Origin: an uncultured Anaerococcus sp.
GTDB lineage: Bacteria; Bacillota; Clostridia; Tissierellales; Peptoniphilaceae
DNA: 8,046 nucleotides
Assembly: GCA_902465755.1 (NCBI GenBank)
Contig: CABQOK010000052.1
Span: forward strand, 1 to 8,046
Direction: 5' to 3'
The stretch's first letter is position 1; every line of letters begins with the position of its first letter. A program made the position numbers and the translations under genes. Of this stretch, positions 1 through 6,307 are shown one piece after another. The notes beneath the pieces are model-generated. The model was given only the letters and a program-made list of their open reading frames with translations, was not told the origin of the DNA and ran no database searches.

Positions 1-885
1 ACTTACGTTGTCGTAGATATTTCTATCGAAGATTCTAGGCATAAAGAGCTCGCATGGGTCGTCCTTGTAGGTGTGAATTGCAAATTCGTAGAGAGGCCTT
101 AGGTTTATTCCGTAGCCGTCTTCTAACATATCGAAGTTGTTGTAGGAGATAGCATTGGCGACGCAGGCAGCTATCAGAGCTTCATTTCCGCTGGCAGCTC
201 CCATCCAAGCGATGTCGTGGTTGCCCCATTGGATGTCGACATTAGGGAAAGTTAGTAGTTCGTCCATGATTATGTGTGGGGAAGGTCCTCTGTCGTAGAT
301 ATCTCCGACTATATGGAGTTTGTCTACAGAGACTCTTTGGATAAGTCTTGCAAGAGCTATGATAAATTCTCTAGCAGAGTCGTATTTTACTATATTTGCT
401 ATAAGAGACTCATAGTATTCTTTCTTATTAAATTCAGAATCGTTGGTATATAGAAGCTCGTCAATGATATTTGTATATGAGCCTGTGAACTTGCTTTTGA
501 CATAGGCCTTTGGATATTTGGTAGATACGAATCTAAAGAGGTTGATTAGCCTATGGATAGTTATAGTTAGATAGTCTTCTGTCAATAAATCGTTTTCAGA
601 TAGGTCCTTAAGAACGTGTACCGGATCGTAAATCAGCTCTGCTAATTCGTCCTGGTCTTCTTTAATCAAGGTATCGCCAAATAGCTTAGCAATCTTATCT
701 CTGATGTTTCCTGATGCGGACCTTAGTAGGTGAAGGAAAGCATCGCTTTCTCCATGGATATCGGAGAAAAAATATTCCGTACCCTTAGGGAGGTAGAGCT
801 TGGAGTTAAGGGAAATTAACTCGTCTTTGATGTTGGATTTTTTAGGATAGATGTCTTTTAATAGTTTTAAATAATGTTTGTCCAT
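1..885 (-). CDS. fbp: Fructose-1,6-bisphosphatase class III, N-terminal part (cut by window edge)
   Basis: Hydrolyses fructose 1,6-bisphosphate to fructose 6-phosphate in gluconeogenesis, in the cytoplasm. Translating the minus strand from ATG 885-883 gives 295 codons open to base 1. The protein begins MDKHYLKLLKDIYPKK and carries the calcineurin-like metallophosphoesterase metal-site motifs in order: SDIHGE (residues 41-46), GDIYDRG (194-200) and GNHD (221-224). These motifs and the text around them (for example YFFSDIHGESDAF and IQWGNHDIAWMGAASG) match the Firmicutes-type class III enzyme, which is about 650 residues long, so roughly the first 45% is present. The start is supported by GAGGAG at 895-890 on the minus strand, 4 bases before the ATG. 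No frameshift or stop interrupts the visible part. A hairpin terminator separates it from the next gene upstream, so it is probably its own transcription unit. The family call is very secure; the C-terminal half cannot be seen. Confidence 0.96.
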   Translation of the reverse strand, partial: MDKHYLKLLKDIYPKKSNIKDELISLNSKLYLPKGTEYFFSDIHGESDAFLHLLRSASGNIRDKIAKLFGDTLIKEDQDELAELIYDPVHVLKDLSENDLLTEDYLTITIHRLINLFRFVSTKYPKAYVKSKFTGSYTNIIDELLYTNDSEFNKKEYYESLIANIVKYDSAREFIIALARLIQRVSVDKLHIVGDIYDRGPSPHIIMDELLTFPNVDIQWGNHDIAWMGAASGNEALIAACVANAISYNNFDMLEDGYGINLRPLYEFAIHTYKDDPCELFMPRIFDRNIYDNVS

Positions 886-911
886 AATACTCCTCATTTC
901 TTCTTATTTCC

Positions 912-939
912 TATATACCCAAAATCAAGGAATTTCCAA
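912..939 (-). promoter_or_regulatory. Possible fbp promoter
   Basis: On the minus strand TTGGAA (939-934) and TATATA (917-912) are separated by 16 bases, a 4/6 match to the -35 consensus and a 5/6 match to the -10. It lies between the upstream terminator hairpin and the fbp start and would give a leader of about 20 nt ending in the fbp ribosome site. AT-rich DNA gives such matches by chance, so this is a weak call supported mainly by position. Confidence 0.35.
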
Positions 940-942
940 AAG

Positions 943-1039
943 AAAAACGGCTAAGCTTAGTTTAGGGGACTCTTTTATCTTATCCTTCTTTGGATAAGAC
1001 AAAAGAGTCTTAGTCCTAACTTTAGGCTTGCCATTTTTT
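943..1039 (-). terminator. Very long hairpin, probable intrinsic terminator of the membrane-protein gene
   Basis: Bases 968-985 and 992-1009 form an 18-bp stem around a 6-base loop. Bases 949-966 pair imperfectly with 1015-1032 through a few bulges, extending the structure to about 84 nt. It begins a few bases after the stop codon of the leftward gene. On the minus strand it is followed by TTTTT (947-943) and, one C later, TTTT. The single mismatch of the inner stem on the plus strand (A977 with C1000) becomes a U-G wobble in minus-strand RNA, and C948 with A1033 becomes G-U, so the fold fits leftward transcription better. A T-run at 1034-1039 on the plus strand also allows bidirectional termination. 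The stem is far longer than a normal terminator, so an inserted palindromic element or an RNase III substrate is an alternative. Confidence 0.75.
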
Positions 1040-1778
1040 ATTCTTGAGTATCAAAATCTTTATCATCTTCACTAGGAAGGTCTATTTGATCTGGTTTTTC
1101 TAGGTCTTCTTTATCCTTCAAATCTCCTAGATTCTCCTCATTTTCCTTTGATTCAATCGCGTTTGTCTCTTCTGATTTATCTTCTTTTCTAGCTTCATCT
1201 TCCTTTTTACTTGCGAAGTCGAGAGAGTAAACTTTGTTATTTGCCCCAGTTCTTTCTTTCTTAATATCTTGACTTGATATTTCCTCTAGGTCCTTTTCCT
1301 TGATTACTCCTTTGTCCTTTTTCTTAATATTTTTAGTTTCTTTTGATCTTTCTTCTATATTATAGTAACCTTTCCCCTTTGTAGCCATTGCCATGATTTG
1401 TGAAAGGATTATAAGCACGTTTAGGGCAAGTGGTATTAGTATGAGTCTTTCTCTAACAAAGAATAGGATTAGTAGGTCTATTATAACGAAAAGAGTAGCG
1501 AAAAATATATTTGATATTATCTTTACTCCGAACTTACCAGAGTTAAAAATATTTCTCGTAATCTGTAAGTTTAATAGAAATAAAGATATGAGCACTATTA
1601 GGGCAAAGGGCTTCGCAAAGCCAAGTGAAATACCCGATAGGCCAATTATATCAAGGAAGCTTGCCAAAAGCTTCTTGTCGACAAAGCCTGCAAAAATTGC
1701 CGCAAAAGCAAATAGTATTGTAATTATTGATCTAAATATGCCGCTTATGGTGGTTAAAAATCTTGTAGTTTTTTTCAT
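1038..1778 (-). CDS. Uncharacterised four-helix membrane protein with long charged C-terminal tail
   Basis: A 246-residue protein that I do not recognise. The first half is strongly hydrophobic with four likely membrane segments, at about residues 15-33, 52-72, 87-108 and 112-132. The basic N-terminus (MKKTTR) suggests that end is cytoplasmic, and with four helices the C-terminus would be too. From about residue 133 to 246 the sequence is almost all K, E, D, S and N with hardly any hydrophobic patches, so it is probably disordered or coiled; the far end is acidic (PSEDDKDFDTQE). The start is supported by GGAGG at 1787-1783, four bases before ATG 1778, and by a good promoter just upstream. It is apparently monocistronic, since a hairpin terminator follows the stop. 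The gene being real is likely; function is unknown. An antisense open frame over its 5' half (1393-1803) is a shadow of it. Confidence 0.85.
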   Translation of the reverse strand: MKKTTRFLTTISGIFRSIITILFAFAAIFAGFVDKKLLASFLDIIGLSGISLGFAKPFALIVLISLFLLNLQITRNIFNSGKFGVKIISNIFFATLFVIIDLLILFFVRERLILIPLALNVLIILSQIMAMATKGKGYYNIEERSKETKNIKKKDKGVIKEKDLEEISSQDIKKERTGANNKVYSLDFASKKEDEARKEDKSEETNAIESKENEENLGDLKDKEDLEKPDQIDLPSEDDKDFDTQE

Positions 1779-1796
1779 AATGCCTCCGTTTATATT

Positions 1797-1826
1797 ATTA
1801 TAGCATAAATAATCGATTTGTTTCTA
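1797..1826 (-). promoter_or_regulatory. Promoter of the membrane-protein gene (extended -10)
   Basis: On the minus strand TATAAT lies at 1802-1797 and is preceded by TG plus one base, a perfect extended -10 element. A weak -35, TAGAAA, lies at 1826-1821 with an 18-base spacer. Transcription would start near 1790, leaving a leader of about 12 nt that still contains the GGAGG ribosome site. Confidence 0.68.
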
Positions 1827-1845
1827 GCTTTTATTAGAGTATAAT
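1818..1845 (+). promoter_or_regulatory. Promoter of the nitroreductase gene
   Basis: TATAAT lies at 1840-1845 with TTGTTT at 1818-1823 as a partial -35 (16-base spacer). Its -35 overlaps the -35 of the leftward promoter at 1821-1826, so the two promoters lie back to back. The expected leader is about 30 nt. Confidence 0.6.
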
Positions 1846-1880
1846 AAGCCCAAAGATTTGTTTAAGTTAAGGAGGTCTAT

Positions 1881-2390
1881 ATGTTATTTGATGAAGTAAT
1901 AGATAAAAGATATTCTGAAAGAAAATATTCTTCCAAAATACCTGATGACGAGTCAATCGAAAAGCTCCTAGAAGCTGCTAGGAAGGCTCCGATTGCAAAT
2001 GGCCAGTACGATATGTGCAGGCTAACAGTCGTTAAGGATAAAAATCTCATGAAAGATTTCGTAAAGGAATATCAGGAAAAAACAGGAAAGAGCAAGGATC
2101 CGCTCTACCAAGCACCAGTATTTATTATCTTTTCATCAAGTAAGGATACATCGGCCCGTTTTGAAGATGCAGGTTGTGTTATAGAAAATATTTGCCTAAA
2201 GGCGACGGAGATGGGACTAGGATCTTGCTATATAAGAGGAAGCGTAAATTCCCTAGGAAAGGATGCAGCTTACATCAAAAGCCTTAACTTAGATGAAGGA
2301 TTCTTCCCTGTAAGCGGGGTTATAGTTGGTTACCCTGACGGTGAAAGTAGTGCACGCGAGCACGATATCAAGACCAATTATATTAATTGA
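1881..2390 (+). CDS. Nitroreductase family protein (small FMN-dependent oxidoreductase)
   Basis: A 169-residue protein of the nitroreductase fold, whose members bind FMN, usually as dimers, and use NAD(P)H to reduce nitro compounds, quinones or similar acceptors in the cytoplasm. Visible marks are the N-terminal RYSERKY (10-16), which corresponds to the family's R-x-S-x-R phosphate-binding signature, then LLEAARKAPIANGQ (29-42), the helix DAGCVIENICLKATEMGLGS (96-115), and the C-terminal strand PVSGVIVGYPDG (143-154). It is at the short end of the family, many members being 180-220 residues, with only a short linker between the two core halves. The start is fixed by AAGGAGGT (1869-1876), a near-perfect ribosome site, 4 bases before the ATG. 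It has its own promoter, and I see no convincing terminator after it. The substrate cannot be deduced, so no symbol is given. Confidence 0.92.
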   Translation: MLFDEVIDKRYSERKYSSKIPDDESIEKLLEAARKAPIANGQYDMCRLTVVKDKNLMKDFVKEYQEKTGKSKDPLYQAPVFIIFSSSKDTSARFEDAGCVIENICLKATEMGLGSCYIRGSVNSLGKDAAYIKSLNLDEGFFPVSGVIVGYPDGESSAREHDIKTNYIN

Positions 2391-2434
2391 CAAGCTTTAT
2401 AAAGAAAGAAAATAATTTTTGAGAAAAAGAAAGG

Positions 2435-2513
2435 AAATCTCGACAAAGGACTTGAATGGTTGATTATTTTATGGTATAATTAACAATTGCTAGAAATCTA
2501 TAAATCGAGATTT
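2435..2513. repeat. 9-bp inverted repeat bracketing the rpoB promoter
   Basis: AAATCTCGA at 2435-2443 and its exact reverse complement TCGAGATTT at 2505-2513 flank the rpoB promoter and its predicted start site, with 61 bases between arms. The first six bases of the left arm (AAATCT) recur at 2494-2499, so the right arm has two possible partners. It may be an operator pair, an RNA switch, or chance in AT-rich DNA. Confidence 0.4.
2452..2480 (+). promoter_or_regulatory. Strong rpoBC promoter
   Basis: TTGAAT (2452-2457) and TATAAT (2475-2480) are separated by exactly 17 bases, and the -10 is preceded by TGG, giving an extended -10 (TG-N-TATAAT). This is the best housekeeping-type promoter in the window. 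It predicts a start near 2487 and a leader of about 105 nt before the rpoB start. Confidence 0.82.
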
Positions 2514-2525
2514 TTTTATTTTTTT
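2491..2525 (+). promoter_or_regulatory. Weak hairpin with long T-tract in the rpoB leader (possible attenuator)
   Basis: AAATCT (2494-2499) can pair with AGATTT (2508-2513), extendable by an A-U and a G-U pair, around an 8-base loop. It runs straight into a T-tract (T at 2511-2517, A at 2518, T at 2519-2525). The arrangement resembles an intrinsic terminator placed just after the promoter, but the stem is mostly A-U and would be weak alone. It could act as an attenuator, a pause site, or a slippage or initial-transcription control, or may be only AT-rich leader. Confidence 0.35.
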
Positions 2526-2542
2526 AACGAGTTTTTGAAGAT

Positions 2543-2563
2543 GCTTTTTAGATAGAGAAAAGC
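2543..2563 (+). other. Small hairpin in the rpoB leader
   Basis: GCTTTT (2543-2548) pairs perfectly with AAAAGC (2558-2563) around a 9-base loop, ending 13 bases before the rpoB ribosome site (AAGGAG, 2577-2582). No T-tract follows, so it is not a terminator. It might insulate the ribosome site or protect the mRNA, but a 6-bp A-U-rich stem can easily be chance. Confidence 0.3.
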
Positions 2564-2591
2564 CCATGAAACAGACAAGGAGTAATGATTA

Positions 2592-5500
2592 ATGGCCCAA
2601 TTCCATGAACAAATGTATGGAAGAACAAAGAGAAAGAGTTTTTCCAAATTTCCTCAAGTATTAGATTTACCAAATTTATTGAAAGTTCAAAAAGATTCTT
2701 ACGAATGGTTCCTTAAAGAAGGTTTGGGAGAAATCCTAGAAGATATTTCTCCAATCGAAGATTATAACGGCAACCTAATTCTAGAATTTATTGGTTATGA
2801 ATTTGACGAAGAAACAAAATATTCAGTAAAAGAATCCAAATACAAGGATGCGACCTACGCAAGAGACCTAAAGGTTAAAGCAAGGCTTATAAATAAGGAA
2901 ACAGAAGAAGTTAAAGAGCAAGAAGTCTTTATGGGAGATTTCCCAATGATGACAGATTCTGCTACCTTTGTTATAAATGGTGCGGAAAGAGTTATAGTAA
3001 GCCAGTTAGTTAGATCTCCTGGTGTTTATTATGCAGAAGAAACTGACAAGAGCGGGGATAAGATGTATTCTTCAACTGTCATTCCTAACCGTGGTGCTTG
3101 GATTGAGTTTGATACAGACGCAAGCCACACTGTAAATGTTAGACTTGATAGAACTAGAAAGCTTCCTGCGACAACTCTCGTTCGTGCACTTTTATTCGAG
3201 ACAGACGAAGAAATCATCAACGCTATAGGAGATACTAAGCATTTGAGAAATACCCTAGAGAAGGAAAACTCAGAAACAGCTGATGAAGCTTTGATAGAAA
3301 TTTATAGAAAATTAAAGCCAGGGGACCCTGCAAGCGTTGAATCTGCAACAAACTTAATCAACAATCTCCTATTCGATGATAGAAGATATGACCTCGCTAA
3401 GGTTGGAAGATATAAATACAATCTTAAGCTTGCCCTAGCAGATAGGATCGAAGGACTTGTTTCTAAGGATGATGTAATCGATCCAGAAACTGGAGAAGTT
3501 TTCGTATCAGCAGGAGATAAAATTGACGAACAAACAGCTAAGGCTATAGAAAATGCTGGTATTGTTACAGTTGATGTAATCAAAAAAGACGAATACGAAG
3601 AAGATAAGACTCTTAGGGTAGTTGGAAATAACTTCGTTGATCTTAACTCATTTGAAGAGATAAAAGATGTAGACGTAAGAGTTGATGACTTCAGTGAAAA
3701 AGTATACTTCCCTGTGATGAAAGAGATAATCGAAGAGGCAGCGAGCCCAGAAGAGATCAAATCTCTAATGGAAAGAAGGAAGAAAGAACTTAGCCCAAAA
3801 CACATCACCAAGGCTGATATACTCGCTATTGTCAACTACCAATTCAACCTCTTTGAAGGAATTGGATACGTAGATGATATTGACCATCTAGGTAACAGAC
3901 GTGTTAGAGGAGTTGGAGAGCTTCTACAAAACCAATTCAGAGTTGGACTTGCTAGGATGGAAAGAGTTGTTCGTGAAAGAATGACAACCCAAGATCCTGA
4001 CCTTGCAACTCCACAAGGCCTAATCAATATCAAGCCAGTAACAGCCGTAATCAAAGAATTCTTTGGTTCATCCCAACTTTCCCAATTCATGGACCAAACC
4101 AATCCAATGAGTGAGCTAACTCACAAGAGAAGACTATCTGCCCTTGGACCAGGTGGTTTGTCAAGAGATAGGGCAGGAGTTGAAGTACGTGACGTACACG
4201 ATTCCCACTACGGAAGAATCTGTCCAATAGAGACTCCAGAAGGACCAAACATCGGACTAATCACTTCCCTTACAACTTATGCTAGAGTGAACAAATATGG
4301 ATTTATAGAAACACCTTACAGACTTGTTAAGGAAGGTGGTTATGTATCTGACGAGATCGACTACCTAACAGCAGATGTAGAAGATAACTTCATCATAGCC
4401 CAAGCCAATGAGCCACTTGATGAAGATGATAGATTCGTAAACGAAAGAGTATCAGGACGTGGTCTTAAGGGAGAGAATGATATCTACCCAAGAGAGAAAA
4501 TCCAATACATGGACGTTTCTCCTCAACAGATAGTTTCTGTCGGAGCAAGTTTAATTCCATTCCTTGAAAACGACGACTCAACCCGTGCTCTCATGGGTGC
4601 CAACATGCAACGTCAGGCAGTTCCACTTATAAAGAGTGAAGCACCAATAGTTGCTACAGGTATAGAGCATAGAGCAGCCAAAGACTCAGGTGTTTGTGTT
4701 GTATCTAAGTCAGAGGGAGAAGTTGTTTATGTCGGAGATGATCACATCAAGGTCAAAAGAGCTAGCGACGGCGAAATCGAAGACTACGAACTACTTAAAT
4801 TTGAAAGAGCCAACCAAGGAACAACAATCAACCAAAGACCAATTGTCAAAAGAGGAGATAAGGTTGAGGCAAATGAAATCCTTGCAGATGGACCATCTAC
4901 AGATAATGGAGAACTAGCCCTAGGTAAAAACATCCTCATAGCCTTTACAACATGGGAAGGATACAACTTCGAGGATGCTATGCTTCTTAATGAAGAGCTC
5001 GTAATGGACGATGTCCTTACCTCAGTTCACATAGAAGAGCATGAGTGTGAAGCTAGAGAAACTAAGCTTGGAGCAGAAGAGATCACCAAGGACATACCAA
5101 ATGTCGGCGAAGATATGAAAAAAGATCTCGACGAAAATGGTATTATCAGAATCGGTGCAGAAGTTAAAAGTGGAGATATCCTTGTAGGTAAGGTATCACC
5201 AAAGGGAGAAACAGAACTATCTCCAGAAGAAAGACTTCTACGTGCAATCTTCGGTGAAAAAGCAAGAGAAGTACGTGATACTTCACTTAAGGTTCCACAC
5301 GGTGAAAGCGGAATAGTAGTAGATGTCAAAGAATATAACAAGAAAGACGGAGACGAACTCGCTCCAGGAGTAAATAAAGTAATAAGAGTCTATGTCGCTG
5401 CCAAGAGAAAGATCATGGTGGGAGATAAGATGTGTGGTCGTCACGGTAACAAGGGTGTCGTTTCAAGAATTCTTCCAAGAGAAGACATGCCATTCCTTCC

Positions 5501-6299
5501 AGACGGAACTCCACTTCAAATCTGCCTAAACCCACTTGGTATCCCAAGCCGTATGAACCTTGGACAGGTACTAGAAGTGCATATGGGTCTTGCAGCAAGA
5601 ACAATGGGCTGGAAGATTGCTACACCAGTATTTGATGGTGCACTCGATACAGAAATCGAAGAAGTCCTAGAAGAAGCTAAAAAGACAGCTTCTTATGTAA
5701 ACAAGACAGGAAAAATAACTCTTCGTGATGGTAGAACAGGCCTTCCATTCGAAAACCCAGTAACTGTTGGAGTAATGTATATGCTTAAGCTCCATCACAT
5801 GGTAGAAGAAAAAATCCACGCAAGATCTATTGGACCTTACTCATTAGTAACCCAACAACCTCTAGGTGGTAAGGCACAATTTGGTGGACAAAGATTCGGA
5901 GAGATGGAAGTTTGGGCCCTAGAAGCCTATGGTGCAAGCCACACCCTCCAAGAAATCCTAACAGTTAAGTCAGATGACGTTACAGGAAGGGTTAAGACCT
6001 ATGAATCAATAGTTAAGGGTGAAAATATTCCTGAACCAGGTACACCAGAATCCTTCAAGGTTCTAGTAAAGGAACTTCAATCCCTTGCCCTCGATGTTGA
6101 ACTACTCGATGAAGAAGGCGAAGTAATCGAACTAAAGGAAAACATCGACGAACAAGATAGATTCAGCCAAGTTGACAAGATTGACGCTTCTAAGGTTAAG
6201 AGTCTAACTAGAGCTTTAAACAAGGACGCAGATACTAAAACCAAGGTTACAAGCAAGGCTAAAAGCGAAGATAGTGACGATGAGAATATAGAAGAATAG
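2592..6299 (+). CDS. rpoB: DNA-directed RNA polymerase subunit beta
   Basis: Beta subunit of RNA polymerase, forming one pincer of the enzyme and much of the active-centre wall. The 1235-residue protein is complete and near the usual Firmicutes length. It opens with the fork and lobe regions ([12 protein letters not shown], then GVYY near the protrusion). The rifampicin-pocket cluster starts at [11 protein letters not shown] (492-502) and runs to [14 protein letters not shown]. Further conserved blocks are [14 protein letters not shown] (544-557), [10 protein letters not shown] (946-955) near the active centre, and [20 protein letters not shown] (1092-1111), the clamp anchor. After [12 protein letters not shown] (from 1154) comes an acidic variable tail, as in Bacillus. 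The start follows AAGGAG (2577-2582) by 9 bases; an out-of-frame ATG at 2585 leads only to a few codons. It has its own promoter, with no rplL immediately upstream. rpoC follows by 8 bases. Confidence 0.99.
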   Translation: MAQFHEQMYGRTKRKSFSKFPQVLDLPNLLKVQKDSYEWFLKEGLGEILEDISPIEDYNGNLILEFIGYEFDEETKYSVKESKYKDATYARDLKVKARLINKETEEVKEQEVFMGDFPMMTDSATFVINGAERVIVSQLVRSPGVYYAEETDKSGDKMYSSTVIPNRGAWIEFDTDASHTVNVRLDRTRKLPATTLVRALLFETDEEIINAIGDTKHLRNTLEKENSETADEALIEIYRKLKPGDPASVESATNLINNLLFDDRRYDLAKVGRYKYNLKLALADRIEGLVSKDDVIDPETGEVFVSAGDKIDEQTAKAIENAGIVTVDVIKKDEYEEDKTLRVVGNNFVDLNSFEEIKDVDVRVDDFSEKVYFPVMKEIIEEAASPEEIKSLMERRKKELSPKHITKADILAIVNYQFNLFEGIGYVDDIDHLGNRRVRGVGELLQNQFRVGLARMERVVRERMTTQDPDLATPQGLINIKPVTAVIKEFFGSSQLSQFMDQTNPMSELTHKRRLSALGPGGLSRDRAGVEVRDVHDSHYGRICPIETPEGPNIGLITSLTTYARVNKYGFIETPYRLVKEGGYVSDEIDYLTADVEDNFIIAQANEPLDEDDRFVNERVSGRGLKGENDIYPREKIQYMDVSPQQIVSVGASLIPFLENDDSTRALMGANMQRQAVPLIKSEAPIVATGIEHRAAKDSGVCVVSKSEGEVVYVGDDHIKVKRASDGEIEDYELLKFERANQGTTINQRPIVKRGDKVEANEILADGPSTDNGELALGKNILIAFTTWEGYNFEDAMLLNEELVMDDVLTSVHIEEHECEARETKLGAEEITKDIPNVGEDMKKDLDENGIIRIGAEVKSGDILVGKVSPKGETELSPEERLLRAIFGEKAREVRDTSLKVPHGESGIVVDVKEYNKKDGDELAPGVNKVIRVYVAAKRKIMVGDKMCGRHGNKGVVSRILPREDMPFLPDGTPLQICLNPLGIPSRMNLGQVLEVHMGLAARTMGWKIATPVFDGALDTEIEEVLEEAKKTASYVNKTGKITLRDGRTGLPFENPVTVGVMYMLKLHHMVEEKIHARSIGPYSLVTQQPLGGKAQFGGQRFGEMEVWALEAYGASHTLQEILTVKSDDVTGRVKTYESIVKGENIPEPGTPESFKVLVKELQSLALDVELLDEEGEVIELKENIDEQDRFSQVDKIDASKVKSLTRALNKDADTKTKVTSKAKSEDSDDENIEE

Positions 6300-6304
6300 G
6301 GGAG
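6299..6304 (+). promoter_or_regulatory. rpoC ribosome-binding site overlapping the rpoB stop
   Basis: GGGGAG at 6299-6304 starts on the last base of the rpoB stop TAG and lies only three bases before the rpoC ATG. The tight spacing suggests that ribosomes finishing rpoB help initiate rpoC, keeping the two subunits in balance. It also decides the rpoC start: the next in-frame ATGs, at codons 10 and 12, have no such site. Confidence 0.6.
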
Positions 6305-6307
6305 TAA

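Noticed and set aside
1393..1803. 136-codon open frame on the plus strand opposite the membrane-protein gene
   Set aside because: It is antisense to a better-supported gene with a ribosome site and promoter. Its peptide has no family look, and it has no ribosome site of its own.
2585..2608. Alternative ATG at 2585 just before the rpoB start
   Set aside because: It is out of frame with rpoB, sits only two bases from the ribosome site and meets a stop after seven codons, so it is not a plausible leader peptide without further evidence.
3302..3835. 177-codon minus-strand open frame within rpoB, and the similar ones at 3029-3220, 3836-4102, 4784-4966, 5027-5341 and 5413-5604
   Set aside because: All are serine/leucine-rich antisense shadows produced by the codon bias of rpoB and have no supporting signals.
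4185..4197. Perfect 13-base palindrome GTACGTGACGTAC in rpoB
   Set aside because: It encodes conserved RpoB residues (around VEVRDVHD), so it is adequately explained by coding constraint; no second site or regulatory context is seen.
4690..4917. Open frame of 75 codons within rpoB on the same strand
   Set aside because: It lies wholly inside a highly conserved rpoB segment in another frame, and its composition is that of a frame-shifted reading.
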